Assembly: GCF_004379255.2 (NCBI RefSeq)
Contig: NC_056038.1
Span: 23,734,061 to 23,798,060 of the forward strand
Direction of reading: 5' to 3'
Length of the DNA: 64,000 nt
Source: Salvia splendens
Lineage: Eukaryota; Streptophyta; Magnoliopsida; Lamiales; Lamiaceae
The translations under genes were made by a program, and so were the position numbers. Position 1 is the stretch's first letter. Each line of letters starts with the position of its first letter. The notes beneath the pieces were generated by a model. That model saw only the letters and a program-made list of their open reading frames with translations, made no database searches and was not told where the DNA came from. Shown in pieces: positions 1 to 12,195 of this stretch.

Positions 1-489
1 ACAGGATCCATTTTTCTTGGATGAGGAACCAGCGAGAAACGGTGAAATCGGAGGCATGCAGCCCAAGGTGGACTCGCCTAAGGAAAAGGGACCGACAAAG
101 GAGACTCCAGCCCAGAATATACCCAAGGAAAACTCCGGAAAGGCTGTTGAAGGACTGGTTGAATAGGAGAAAGGAAAGAAACCGTTCCCTTACCGTTTCA
201 TGACCAAAAGGAAGAAAGAGAACCCAGTGGATTACATGTCGATTTTCGGGAAGCTGGATGTTACCATACCATTCCTCCAGGCCGTGAAGCTACCCCACTC
301 GGGAAATACATTAAAGAGTTCATAGCCGAGAAAGCCCATGAGGAGGGAAAGATCATGGTGGAAGGGATAGCATTAGCAATTGTGCAGGAAAAGCTACCAC
401 CCAAGAGAGCCTATCCAGGTATGTTTACTTTGCCTAAAACTATAGGTGATGTAAAATATAGGGGGAAATCATTAAGGGACGAAGTTTGA
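1..489 (+). pseudogene. Athila-like Ty3 gag/protease linker remnant
   Basis: Conceptual translation gives the stretch that follows gag in Athila-type Ty3 retrotransposons: a Lys-rich PFPYRF motif, then an IPFLQAV block, then VQEKLPPKRAYPGMFTLPKT with the family's typical KLPPK and TIG-like words. The reading frame is interrupted by a TAG near 163 and by a frame slip near 300, and it closes at a TGA at 487-489. Protease, reverse transcriptase, RNase H and integrase do not follow; the sequence passes directly into the leader of ORF1. The family assignment rests on motif recall, so it is good but not certain. The element starts left of the window. Confidence 0.65.
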
Positions 490-794
490 ATTTGGGGGTT
501 GGTTGCAGCTTTGCAGGGGGACAGTGAGTCGGAAGGCGCGTGTGCAGAGAAAGAGAGACGACGTCCAATCAGGGGGTAGAGCTCTCAACCGTCTCCCATA
601 TGAATCGGCGTGACCTGGAAACCGCCTGTAGCCGGTTACAAACCCTCAAATGCCTTTTCCACCCTCATAATCAAACTGTCTCTCCCATTTCACTTCACAA
701 ACCCTTACCTCCATCCCTCTCTCCAGAAATTTCCACCATTCTCTCCACAAAAGCCAACACCCGCATTACCACCAGAAATTCACCGAATTAAGCC
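490..794 (+). other. Leader between gag remnant and ORF1, no pol
   Basis: No protease, reverse transcriptase or integrase homology is visible here. The stretch is a purine-rich then CT-rich leader running into the ATG of ORF1 at 795. In a full Athila element several kilobases of pol would lie between the gag remnant and ORF1, so a deletion or a pol-less derivative is implied. Confidence 0.5.
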
Positions 795-3703
795 ATGGGA
801 AAGAAGAAATGGGCGAAGAAAATCACCAGCGAGAAACCTACTTCAAACCGTAGAGAAGAAACCCCAGAATCGCAGCCGACAATGGAAGAGCAGCCAACGA
901 ACCCGCAACCACCGGAGCCGACTCATCAGGCTCCGACGATGGTTTCTTTGGACGTAATGACGAAGTTCCTTCGACAGCAGGACCCAAGTCGAGATTGGGC
1001 GGATGAGTTTGCCGGTTTTAGCCGAATCGGGGGCAATTGGAGCATGACCGGAGAAACCCCAGCAGTACCTGCATCAGAACCGAATGTGCAACCCACAGCA
1101 CAACCACCCACTACCATTCCGACTTCATCAACAATTGCGCCAGAAAGGGAACCTCCCTCGGCGACCGAACCCTCGGAATCCGCCCAAACTCCCCAACGAA
1201 GTGACTCAATGGATGTTGACCCCATCTCTGCCTATTACGACTCTGAACTAGAGGAAAGGGATGCGAGAAGAAGAAATGAGGAAAAGAGCCAGAAGGGAGG
1301 CGATGAACCAGAGAAAACGCCAACAGCGGAGCCCATTCCTCAAGAAACGGCGAAGGAAGAGATAGATTTAAATGAGACGGCCAGAAAGCAGGGCCTAATG
1401 ACTGATGAAGAATTTCAGGCTCTTCTGGATGAGGTAAATTGGACGGAAGATGGTACGGCCACGATGGCTGAGGGCCTAGACCTCGCATCAAGGGCAGTAG
1501 AAGAGGGTAAGAAAGACGATGGAGAGAACAACTCAGAAGGCCTAGCCGAACGGCCAGTAGACGAAGTGGTGGGAGGCCAGACTGGAGAAGAAGGGACAGA
1601 GTCAACAACTCCCTAGAAAGAGGTGGGGAAGAGTGATGTGCATATTGAGGAGGAGGAAACAGTAGAAAGAACAGAGGTACCCGGACCAGTGGCACCGCCA
1701 GTGATAAAATCAAAAGCTGTCAAGAGGAAGTTGGTGTTGAAGGGCGACCCTAGGGCAGAACAGCCAAAGCCGAAGAGGGTGTCGCAAAGATGCTTAGGGA
1801 AGTGGGCATCCAGTAAAGCAAAGGTAAACACGGCGGCAGATCCGGTGGAGATTTTAAGTGAAGAGGAAGGGACCACTCCCACAAAACCTAGGGAGGGATC
1901 CTTACCCACTACTGATTTGGAGGATACTATGGTGGCAACCGAAGCGGTCTCCCAAACGCCGAGTGACCAAGGCGAAGAGACGACGCAGATGGCTGAGGGG
2001 CCGGACCTCACATCTGCACCAGCCAGTAACGTCAAGCCGAGAACTGAAGGTACTCGTATCAGTACTGAGACCCGACCCTCTGCCCAGACCATCCTTCAAC
2101 ACACACTGAGAAGGAACCGGAAGACGAGCGAGATAGTGATGAGGACAGACACCATGCAGAGAGAAAACGGAAGGGGAAGGCCCCTATGAAGAAGAATCCC
2201 AGCAACAAGAAGCCACGTACAGTGAACACTGGCATAGTCATTACTGAGTCAGTTCAGCGAGCCCAGGAACACCGGAGGGAACAGAGTGATAGCGAATACG
2301 CTGTCAGTGAAGAGTCAGAATCGGACAGCGACATTTCCTTGGAGAATGAGGAGTACAGTGATCAACAGCTCCCGCACGATCATCGGGAGATAGTACATCC
2401 CCTGGTAGAGAGACTGAGGTACCGGCGCTGGACAGTGGACCTTACTGATGATCTGGTGGAGGAGATGAAGTTATTCGACTCTAAGAAGCTACAAAAGGTT
2501 TTCGATAGCAATGATGAAGGGAGTAAGCAAGTGAAGAGCGGAAAGGTACTTCATATTCCTTCTTTAGATGAGTTGGGTGCCCGCCAGCAGTTTCTCTCTT
2601 ATTTGCATGCGTTAGGATTCGAATGGTTATTGGAGAATGGGAACCCGAATATCAGTGTTAGGCTAGCAAAGGAGTTCTTTACTACATTCAGATTTAGGGT
2701 CACCACAGATTTGGACGAGGTTTTTATTAGGTTTCGGTTGTTTGGAGGGGAGATAAGCATGAATCTGATTGAATGGACAGTACATTTGGGGATGTGTAGT
2801 CTGGAGGAGGCGATAGGATCGGAGTGTCAGAGCAGGGAATGGGAAATTCCCCGTAGACACGTAGACTTCGAGCCCCAGGAGGCATGGGAGGAATTAACTC
2901 ACCCGGCCGCTGGGAAGTTTGCATCCACTCTCTCTCGCTCCATCCATTTCAATAACCCAATCCTACGCCTAGTACAACTCCACTTGGACTTCAATTTGCT
3001 GGGGCAGTCGAACTCCGCTGTACGAACGTCAATGACAGAGTTATACCTTCTTTGGTGCGCCAAGCGCGGAAGGAAGTTACATCTGGGTTTTTGGACTGCT
3101 TACCAATGCCATCTAATTGCCACCCATCCAGCGAGAAATCTCACCCTCTGCCATATCTTGGGAGTGTTCATCAGAAACAACATCATCATCACAGAGGCTG
3201 AAGGCTTATCCCCTCAAAACATGGTAGATCCCCCTGGGTTGTTTGATACCCCATTCTTCGTCCGAACGAATGCTGTTTACATGAGGCAAGGAGTACCGCA
3301 TTTTTACGCGATGGGTGAGGAAGCTATACCGACTGGGAGAACTACAGCAAGCCAGGAAACACAAGATCAAGAACAGAGGCAGGGGAGATTAGAGAAGACA
3401 GTGGAAGAGTTGGCGGAAGAGAATCGGCAAGCTAGGACGGAGTTAGCTCGCCTGACAAATGTGATGGAAGGGATTCTGAAGGAATTAGCGGAAGGAAAGT
3501 TAGTACGAGGAGCTGGACCAAATGGCCATGGAGGCCAGGATGATGAACCCAGGGTGCCGGGGACAGAGGTAGCAAAACGAGAGGAAGAAGGTATCAGAAC
3601 GAGCGGAATCTGAGGAAGAACCATCCGGGAACGAGGAAGAGGATCTGGCAGAGCCACCTGCACCAAGCCCTGCTCCACGGAGGAGTAGGAGGAACATGTG
3701 ACC
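795..3703 (+). pseudogene. Athila-type ORF1, frameshifted
   Basis: This is one long retrotransposon ORF1 broken into pieces. The first part (795-2189) is an acidic, Pro/Glu/Thr-rich low-complexity region interrupted by TAG at 1614-1616. A frame change near 2.1 kb leads into a 475-residue segment (2186-3613) whose ATG overlaps the preceding TGA; the same frame is open upstream to at least 2102, so the original protein probably ran through. The core around 2540-3330 has a conserved plant-retroelement block with ELYLLWCAKRGRKLHLGFW and a following HLIATHPAR word, like the ATHILA ORF-1 family. A glutamate-rich coiled-coil-like segment follows (3350-3500). A last frame change near 3.58 kb restores an acidic tail ending RRSRRNM at 3703. 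The function of ORF1 is unknown. Confidence 0.6.
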
Positions 3704-5411
3704 ACCACCCCCTTAACAAGTTAATTTTTCTTTTCATTTTTAAGCTTTAGTTTTTCGTATTTCGTATTTTATGTTTTTTTAGGTAGTATAATCGGTGTAG
3801 TATGTGAGAAGTAAAGGGTTTGCTATTTTTGGTGCATGTGTTTCTGTTTATGTGTTTTTATTTTTGGGTGCATGTTAGCTCACACTTAGTCCACTGCGCA
3901 GCCTAAGTGTGAGGAGTTTTTGTATATATGTGCGTGTGTTTGTTGGGTTCTGTTTAGGTTTTAAAATTCTCCCACTTAGCCTATTATATAGTCTATGTGT
4001 GAGAAGGTTTTAGTAGAAGCATGTGTTGCTTGTTTGGTATGTTTGTGTGTCAGCCATACTGGCCATTACCTTTTTCCACTTCACAGCCTTATCTGAGGGC
4101 AGACACTTGTGAAGCGGGAGGGGGGATGCAATGGCCAGTATGCCATGTATATATGTGTGGTCTGTGTTTTTGTTTGTCTAGGTCAAGTTTTTTTTTTTAA
4201 TATACGTGTTGATTGGGCTTAAAACTCAACTGCCTCAAACTGACGGTGAGGGGAATTGAGGGAGATAAGACATGCTGGACAATGGAAACCACCCCCCTTA
4301 GTATCTCCTAGTCACTGTAGATGATGCAAGTATGAGTGAAAAACCCATCCTTAGAGCCGAACACAAAAGCCCTCTTAAATGTGAGTTAAAAGCCTAAAGT
4401 GGAACCACTTTCCACTCATCCAGAAAAGAAAAGAGTGGCTTCCACAAGATGCCTAGGGTAAAGTGACCGCGTGTAGCATACACTGAAGGCAGTAGAAAAT
4501 CCCCCCCCCCAAAAAAAAACCCCTTAGAACCTCACTTTCGAGTCATATATACCCAGATATAACCCATCAGCCACTGGGACTGTGTGCGTGCAAGGCATAA
4601 GGCAAGGAGGCAACTGGCCATAAGGACATGCAAGAAAGAAACCAACTGGAGCGAGAAATGGAGAAGAAAGGAGAAAATCGACCAGGAAGTCATTCCAGGT
4701 CCCAAAAATATAAGAAGGAATAAGGGTGGCGAAGCCACAAAAAGGAAAGAAGAAGAATGTGAAAAAAATGGTCGAAAATACTTGACCACAAAAAGATTGA
4801 GAAGGAACAAGGGTGGCGAAGCCACAAGACGCTACTGACCAGTTGGGAAGCAACATCAGAAAAGGTCCAGCCAAGCAGAGGTGACAGCCAAGAGCCTGAG
4901 CGCACACAGTTTCCCCACATCGAAATAAATTAGAGATTTTTTAGCCTAGAGCCTCAGGAACAACCAACCCAAACACTACAAGCCAATAGCCCCGTTACAA
5001 GCTTTAAAGACCTTCGGTAGCCGCACGTGAGATCTAAGTCCAAAGCATCTGTGGTTCAGCGCTATGAGAGAATACAGTCCTAATATTCCCGGTGAGGAAT
5101 GGGTGACTGAGCGAATCTGGTGTTTGGCCAAGAGTTTGGGTGATCTTGACGAGCGGATATACTGACTAAGGCTGGATTGCACCTGACCCAAAGGGGAGGG
5201 ATGGTTGAAAATATAGCCCGATTGACGTGTTTAAGTGTTTCTTTTGTCTTTTATGTGTGTTTGTCTTGTTTATGTGTTTTTCTTTGCGTCATAGTTTAGA
5301 GTCTAGGTTAGGATAGAGTCGGTTAGGGGTGTAACCAGGCTAGAATTCGACTTATTGGTTTTTGTTTGTTCTTGATGCTTGAGGACAAGCATGTGGTAAG
5401 TGTGAGCAGAT
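3704..5411 (+). other. Long 3' noncoding part of the Athila-like element
   Basis: About 1.7 kb between ORF1 and the 3' LTR lacks convincing coding sequence, as is usual for Athila-type elements. It contains two copies of AAGGGTGGCGAAGCCACAA about 85 bp apart (near 4724 and 4811) and a C9-A9 homopolymer junction at 4501-4519. The words TGAGGACAAGCATG and AGTGTGAGCAGAT just before the LTR resemble the PPT-proximal sequence of dicot Ty3 elements. Confidence 0.5.
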
Positions 5412-6830
5412 TGATAAGTCGTATTCTAGGCCTTGGTTACTGGTCAGTATAATGTGAATAATTGGAATATATCTGCAAAATAGTTGCTAAAGTGTGCAGG
5501 GAAAGTGTTCTAGCCCGTATGGGAATGTTCGGATAATTCAGGTGAAAAGGGCGTCAGTAGGGTGCAATACTGACCAGGATGCATGCCAAAAAGGCTCGAG
5601 ATGGAGAAGAAGGATAGCTGGGAAGATCAGCCGCAAGCAAGGGGCAAAAGAGTCATTTCATGAAGAGAGTCTACCCTAAAAATCAAGGGAGGCCTCCCTA
5701 TAAAAGGAAGCCACTTGGAGAGAGAATCATCATCAATTAGTTCATCACTTCTACGCTTAGTTAGAAAGCTCTCTTCGGTAGATCGGTCCCTCAGCATTAT
5801 CCTTCATATTCTCATTCCTCGCCACAGCCATGGTCACCTGAAGCTCATCAGTTCGCCGGAGTTCCACATCATCTCGTTTTAGTCAGCGTGTTTCGTAGTG
5901 TTAACAATTTCATCGCCCGTAGTGGCAAAACAATCTTTAATTGCTTTCTTAGTTAATCGCACTTTGTTTTCTTACGTTGGATCGGTTACATTTTTTATAT
6001 TTGCTTATTTTGAAGTCTTGGTTGTGATCCAAACGTTTATGATATGAAGTTGTTTTTATGCATCGTTTCTTGTTTGATTCTGTTTCTTTCTGCCTAGATA
6101 GCTTAGATCTAGTTGTTACGGTAATTTCCAAGTATTGCAAGCATGTTTTCTTTTCCGAATTAATAGATCTGAGTTCAAGAGTTTAGATAGCTGTTAGATC
6201 TTAGATCTGAAATGGTTAAGTGTAAAAGCCTAGTTTACGTGATTTCTGCCACCTTGCATGTCACCTAGTAAGCGTAATTTCAGTTTCGTTAGTTTAATCT
6301 TTTGATTTGGAGTTTAGATTGTAGATCTGTTCTTGTGGAGTTTGTTAACCTGAATTTCTCGTTCATGGAATCTGAGTTATTTGATTTGTGTTCATACTTG
6401 GTGGAGAAGACAATGTCTACATCCAAATTTGGGACCACTTTTACTTTTTAGTTACTTTTTGCTTTTGTCCTTTACTTTTCTCTACCTTTTCTACTGGTAC
6501 CCTACAGATCTGTCAGCCTAGTCACCTAACTACCACTTATTCTCTGATATGCCATTTCGTCTTTTATAGCAACCCCGTACCTCCCACATAATTTCTGAAA
6601 CATAATGTTCCCTACTCTCACGTACACAGTTGCTTATCAATCATCTCTCACACCTCCTAGTCAGTAGAATACCACATTAATTTCCAGTCTAGTTAGAATC
6701 TCAACCCAAAGCGTGGTAGCTAACCAACCTTTCCAGAATATCACCACAATTACCAAAGCGCTTTCATCTCTGTGGGATTGAGGAATTATTGATAGCCAGG
6801 TTCAGGATTAGCTGGGATTTTCTATCATGA
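5412..6830 (+). repeat. 3' LTR of the Athila-like element, right end approximate
   Basis: The LTR begins TGATAAGTCG directly after the PPT-proximal signature. A TATA box (CTATAAAAGG, 5698-5707) lies about 290 bp in, followed by a CT-rich transcribed leader and a T-rich segment with repeated AGATCT words. The right end could not be fixed because no second LTR is in the window. It lies between about 6.78 and 6.87 kb, before antisense ORF1 coding sequence starts. Athila LTRs of 1.2-1.8 kb are usual, so the size fits. Confidence 0.55.
5698..5707 (+). promoter_or_regulatory. TATA box of the Athila-like LTR promoter
   Basis: CTATAAAAGG sits in the U3 part of the LTR, followed some 30 bp downstream by an A/C-rich start-like region. 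It is a perfect plant TATA consensus. Confidence 0.5.
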
Positions 6831-6882
6831 TCAGTAGGATACATCCTTTGCTTGACGCGACACCTGCAACACCTTGGCTCTT

Positions 6883-7302
6883 TCACTCTTTCAGCCCCAG
6901 AACAGTGGAAGTCAACGTGGATAACTCAGTCTTGATATCCCGTATATCGGTCCGCACTCCCTCCAACTCCTTCTTCCACTCCAGCGTGGCCAGATCCGTC
7001 ACTGAACTCCCCTCCGCTTTAATGGCTGCCTCAGTCTGTCCGACCTCGTAGAAATAGACTTCACCGTCTTTCGTGTACAACAGCCCCTTGTTGAAGAAGA
7101 AATCCACATTAAGCTGCTCAGGGGGATCGCACATTTCTAGAGATGGTACTGACTTCGCGATCCTCTTCGTGATATTCCGCTGCAAATATGTTCCAAGAAG
7201 ATGACATGTATAGAGATGGCGAGGAGTGTGGGTGGTCATTAGATGGCACGCCTGAGCTAGCCAGTACCCGAGATGAACTTTCACACCTTTCATGTCGAGC
7301 AC
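6883..7302 (-). pseudogene. Second Athila-type ORF1 core fragment, antisense
   Basis: The minus-strand reading carries GVKVHLGYWLAQACHLMTTH and a following LYTCHLLGTYLQRNI. These align with the ORF1 core at about 3050-3330 (GRKLHLGFW, then LTLCHILGVFIRNN). It keeps the Cys-Asp-Pro-Pro word and the acidic coiled-coil-like tail, and stops at 6883. The sequence differs enough from the first ORF1 to be a separate, older element. A stop codon lies directly upstream of the first codon, so the N-terminal half is not attached in this orientation. Confidence 0.6.
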
Positions 7303-7309
7303 AGTTGAT

Positions 7310-7986
7310 TATGTCGACTCCAGTCCCAGGAATCATGACACCGCCAACTCTCCAGTCAATGGTATCACCAACTTCCGGTACATCTCAGCCAACGGAGACG
7401 TCCGTGGACAGTACGTACTTGAAGATTCTTGAAGACATAAGGGGAAAGTTCAGCCTGAGCGACAAGATGAGTAAGGTTTTCTCCGAATTGGATGAGAAAT
7501 TTAAGGAGGAAGAAGAGCAGCCAACCCCTATTCCCATCAGATTTCCGACCAGAGAGCTAATCCTGACGGAACCAGCAATGCAACCCCTCAGTACACCAAC
7601 TACCTCTCAGACTCACGCCCTTGTGTCAAGAACCACCAGATTTGCTGATATTCTGGAACAAAAAGCATGGATCAAAGAGGGGGTGGAGTCCGCCGAGGAA
7701 GGAAACAGTCGAGAAAAAAATGGAACCAGGGGGAAAAGGAAGAAGGTACTTTGGGGTCAGTTGGGGAAGAATCAGCAGGGAAGGCACTAGAAGTGGTGAA
7801 CGTGGAAGAAGAAAAGTCAGACGATGACAGGGGAACCCTAGATGAGAGGGCAATTAGGAGAAGCTTCCGTACACAAAGGGGGCTGGATAGAGAGGAACTC
7901 AAAAGCATGGGGGAAGAGGCTGCAGTCTAGGCGGCCACAAAAAGAGAAGTTGCGGAAAGGAAGAGAAAGGGGAAATAGTTGGTGAC
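7310..7986 (+). pseudogene. N-terminal ORF1 fragment, sense orientation
   Basis: From about 7310 the plus strand encodes a Pro/Thr/Glu-rich region like the N-terminal part of ORF1, first in one frame to a stop near 7788 and then in another (about 7790-7930). The last readable residues include AERKRKGK, the same word found just before the core of the first ORF1 (about 2155-2180). The fragment is cut there by the chromovirus LTR at 7987. The core half of an ORF1 lies immediately to the left but inverted, which suggests one element rearranged by inversion. Confidence 0.5.
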
Positions 7987-9775
7987 TGTCACGACCGCCC
8001 TTACTAAGGATAGTAAAGACGGGGAAATCGTAACTAGGGGAGGAACTAAGAAGCGGGGAAGAAATTGGGGGACACAATAAAAGACAACATTTAACAGGAA
8101 CCTCAAATAAGCTTCAAGAGATAATATTTTAATCTAGCAAAAGTTAAGCAGCGGATTTGTGTCTCAAGGTACTTAATGTCATAAAACAGTATCAAGTAAT
8201 GCGGAAGACTTCTAGAAAAATAATTTCAAGCAAGGCAGCGGAAAATAAGTATCAAAGGAGAGTCTTAGGATGACGCCCATGTATGAAGACACAACGGATC
8301 CGGGAATTCCTAAAGCTCGACTCAGCATCCGCCGCAACCTCCCGCTCAACCTGCACATAGAGAAAACATATGCAGGGCTGAGTACTTGATATACTCAGTG
8401 GGCTCATGCCGAAAATATTTTATAACAGTTATGACATCCATACCACAGTGAACTCGAGTTTTACATATAAATAAGAAATATCATCGAGTATCACAAAAAC
8501 AGTTTCATAGTCTGGCTAGACAATCAATCTCCCCACTTTCTCAACAATCCAACAATCACATCATCTTTCCACAGTTCGACGAAAGTGTGGCCACACTATT
8601 CGCCCACGAGACCGGCCGACTAGCAAGGACGACTCCCGATCCCACGAGACCGGCCGACTAGCAAGAACGGCTCCCGACTAGCAAGGACGGCTCCAACTCC
8701 AAAATGAAGCAAGAACAAAGAATTGGTGACGGATTTGTTGAGAGGGAGGGAGGCGTGTGGGAAGAGAGGGAGAGAGGGGGCGTGTGAAAATGGGGGCTAT
8801 GGTTAGGGTTTTGAAATTTATATTCTAGGTTTAATCCCACACTTAAATAAAACAATTAAAATTGTGGAAGAATAAAATCGAGGTCAATGAATAAATCCCA
8901 CAATTAAACAAAATTAGGCGTGTATTGAAGGGGGAGGGGGATTTTTGAATTTTATGCTATTTAATTAGCAAGGATATTTATTTGGTATTTACTTGGAGAG
9001 AAATATACTCACAAAAATAGGTAAAAAGATAGTGAGTATCTCATAAATAAGGTAACAAACAATTCAAAAATCTCCAAGTAGGGAAAGAAGGGAGGGGCGT
9101 GTGATATGGGGGAGAATTAAAGGAAAAATATTCAAATCCCCCATGAATTAGGCATAGGAATTAATTTGATATTTATTGGAATAGAAGGGATCCCACAAAA
9201 TTAGTAACAAACTATTAATTCCCTTAAAGAAGGAGAAAGGGGTCGAAAATTTGGCGGAGCTTATTTCCACAAGGAAATAATTTAAATCCTAATTTAAATA
9301 GGCTAAGAGAAAAGTATGGTAAGATTTAATTGGATTTAAATTCAAGGAAGGAAATAAAACAAAGTACCAATTAAATCTACAAAATAATTCCTTCTCCTAA
9401 TCAATAGGAGATTTTTGAAATTTTCAAGGAAGGAGGCAAGGGTCGAAAATCATGTAGAATAACGTAGGGACAAGTTGATTTGGATTTAATTTGGATAAAT
9501 ATCCCAAAAAAATTAATTAAATCCCAGAAAGAAAATACTATTTCAAATAATTAGGAGGGCCGAAAATTCCAATAAAATGGCTAGAACAAATATGCATGAC
9601 CCCATTTAATTTAATTCGCACATTGAGAAAAATAATTCACCTTATTTCTCATAACTCATAACAACAAAATTCACAACATTAACTTAATCACATAGAGAAT
9701 CAAATTCCATAAAAGAAATTCCCATTCAACATCCACATTAACAAAACAAAAGTCAAAAAATTTCGGGGTGCTACA
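7987..9775 (-). repeat. 3' LTR of a Del/Tekay-type chromovirus
   Basis: Read on the minus strand the LTR starts TGTAGCACCCCG at 9775 and ends GGGCGGTCGTGACA at 7987, giving proper TG...CA ends and 1789 bp. It is preceded on the minus strand by a polypurine tract (AAGAGGGGAAAGA) and by the chromodomain coding end. Its 5' portion (plus-strand left end) resembles the solo LTR at 33480-35985, including a shared GCAGGGCTGAGTACTTGAT word, so the two are members of one family. Confidence 0.85.
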
Positions 9776-10608
9776 TCTTTCCCCTCTTAACAGAAATTTC
9801 ATCCTGAAATTTGGTCGTCTCACAAAAACAATTCGGGATACTTTTCCTTCATCCTATCTTCTAACTCCCACGTGGCTTCCTCGGGACCATGGTGTTTCCA
9901 CAACACCTTCACGGATGCTATGGACTTGTTTCGTAACTCTTGCACCTTTCGATCTAAGATTGCTTCGGGTCTCTCCTCGTAGCTCATATCGGGGACAGGA
10001 CAACCTCTTCTTGATGAATCACATGTTTGGGATCAAACACGTACTTGCGCAACTGCGACACATGGAACATGTTGTGCACATTCCCAAAACTAGGAGGTAA
10101 CGCCAGGCAATACGCTACAAGACCTACTTCATCAATTATCTCGTACGGCCCTACCAAACGTGGTTTCAATTTGCCCTTGAGTCCAAACCTCACAACTCCT
10201 CTCATCGGGGATACTTTCAAGAACACTTTGTCACCAACACCGAATTTGATCTCCGTTCGGCGCACGTCGGCATACGACTTCTGCCCATCCTGGGCTTCTT
10301 TGATCCTTGCACGGATTTGATGCACAATTTCGGTCATCTCCTTGATAGCGTCGGGTCCTAACATCTTTCTTTCACCAACCTCGTCCCAGTAGAGTGGGGA
10401 CCGACACTTCCTACCATACAGGGCTTCATACGGCACCATGTCGATCGTCGCTTGATTGCTATTGTTGTAGGCGAATTCAACCAATGGCAGAACAAATTCC
10501 CAACTTTCTTCTCGGTCTAGGACAACGGCTCGCAACATATCTTCAAGTGTTTGGATCGTCCTCTCCGACTGCCCGTCAGATTGCGAGTGATAAGCAGTGC
10601 TAAAACGA
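9776..10608 (-). pseudogene. Chromovirus integrase C-terminus plus chromodomain
   Basis: The minus-strand frame starting at 10608 encodes the end of a Ty3 integrase: STAYHSQSDGQSERTIQTLE, the YEALYGRKCRSPLYW block, VGDKVFLKVSP and the VHNMFHVSQLRKY tail. The frame stops at 9984. One base of slippage at CTGTCCCCGAT continues it through SYEERPEAILDRK and a chromodomain with KVLWKHHGPEEATWELE near the end. Chromodomains of this type mark chromoviruses, where they are thought to guide integration to heterochromatin. The upstream integrase core, RNase H, RT and gag are absent because the element is cut at 10608. Confidence 0.85.
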
Positions 10609-11578
10609 TACAACAAAGAGAAGAAGGGAAAAAGAAACATAAGAAGTTCTCAATTTCTTTTATTGAAAATTTTGATGCACATAAATTTTATTTTCTTATT
10701 TTTTATTTTTTATAGTATACTATTGAAATATTAAATATTAGAATTAATTTATAAATATGCTAAGAAGTGTAATTATATATAATATTGAAACTAAATGCAT
10801 CTAAAATACTTTTAGCATTTTTATGCTTTTATTTCTTTAATTAAATATTTTGATGCATTTTAAATTTATTTTTCAGTAAAAATAAAATTAAAGTTTTCTC
10901 CCACCTTTAATATTTTTCCTTAAATTTTTATATATTATTAAAAAATAAGATTAATTAATCAATATACTAAAAAATTTTAAATTATCACATTTTATCACTA
11001 CTTCTATAGATTTTTTATAAAATAAAAAATAAAGTATCATTTAGTATATTAATTTGTTATGACTACAATTTACTTTTCTTGGAATATTAATTAATTAATA
11101 TTCATCAAAAATAAGTTTTCTTCCATCTTTAACATTTTATTGTATATGTTATTGAAATTTTTGATGCATATAAATTTGTTCTGTTGCATAACAAATGTAA
11201 GTGTTCTTACACTATTAATTTTTTGTTTTCTTGCTCAATTTTATTAAATTATTTTTACATGTTATAAAATATATTAAAAATGTAATTAATTAATTAATAT
11301 ACTAATAAAGTTCACATTAATTAATTTCAATTTTTAATAGTATAATATAAAAAAATTAAAATAAGAAATAAAATAATATGCATAAAAATTTCAAATTAAA
11401 GAAATAAAGACCAATAAATTGATGAAATCTTCCATAATAAGTTGATGAAATCTTCCACATGGTTATTGATAACACTTATCAAAAAATAATTAGTTGGTCA
11501 CACCAAACCATATTGCCAACTTGGTATGTCAAGACCATGTAATATTTTCTCCTCTAACTAAACTCTTGTTACTAATTA

Positions 11579-11836
11579 TTCCCTCTGTCTCACTTAAGAT
11601 GACTTTCTTTTTATTTTGTCTCAAACAAGATGACATATTTCTATTTTTGGTACCTTTCTCTCACTAATTAATGCAATCAACTACTTTTATCTCTTTAGAA
11701 TTAAATATTCATCTCTCTTTCTCTCAACATTTAATACATACACACTCTTTCTCTCTTCAATTAACCACAATAACCAACAAATCATAAAATTCTGTACCGA
11801 CTAAGAAATACGTCATCTTAGCCGGGACGGAGGGAG
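11579..11836. mobile_element. Stowaway-like MITE
   Basis: Ends TTCCCTCTGTCTCACTTAAG and, inverted, CTCCCTCCGTCCCGGCTAAG; flanked by TA on both sides. Confidence 0.8.
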
Positions 11837-11961
11837 TAATAAATTATATATTTGGAAGAAACTAATTAGAAATTCTATGTATGTGAGTCATTGGATTCAA
11901 TATGCAGTTCTTAGTTCTCATTTTCAGAACGTTCCTACTTGATCATAACTTTTTCTATATA

Positions 11962-12195
11962 CTCTTTCCGTCCATGAAAAGTAGTCTCATTTTATCATTT
12001 TTGGATGTCTACAAAAAAATCCCATTTCTAAAAATAGAAAAAAAATTCATACTTTACTCACTTTTTCTCTCCTCTCTCATGCTTTACTTGTTTTTTCTTC
12101 ATATCTCTTTTACTTTACCTACTTTTTCTCCATATCTCTTTTATTTTGCCAACTTTTTCTCATCTCTCTTACTTTACCGTTATGGACGGAGAGAG
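11962..12195. mobile_element. Stowaway-like MITE
   Basis: Terminal CTCTTTCCGTCCATGA pairs with the inverted CTCTCTCCGTCCATAA. TA precedes the left end; the right flank is TTA. The interior has CATCTCTYTTACTTTAC repeats shared with other members. Confidence 0.65.

Noticed and set aside
4501..4519. C9-A9 run as a regulatory element
   Set aside because: It is a plain homopolymer junction inside retrotransposon noncoding DNA with no supporting context.
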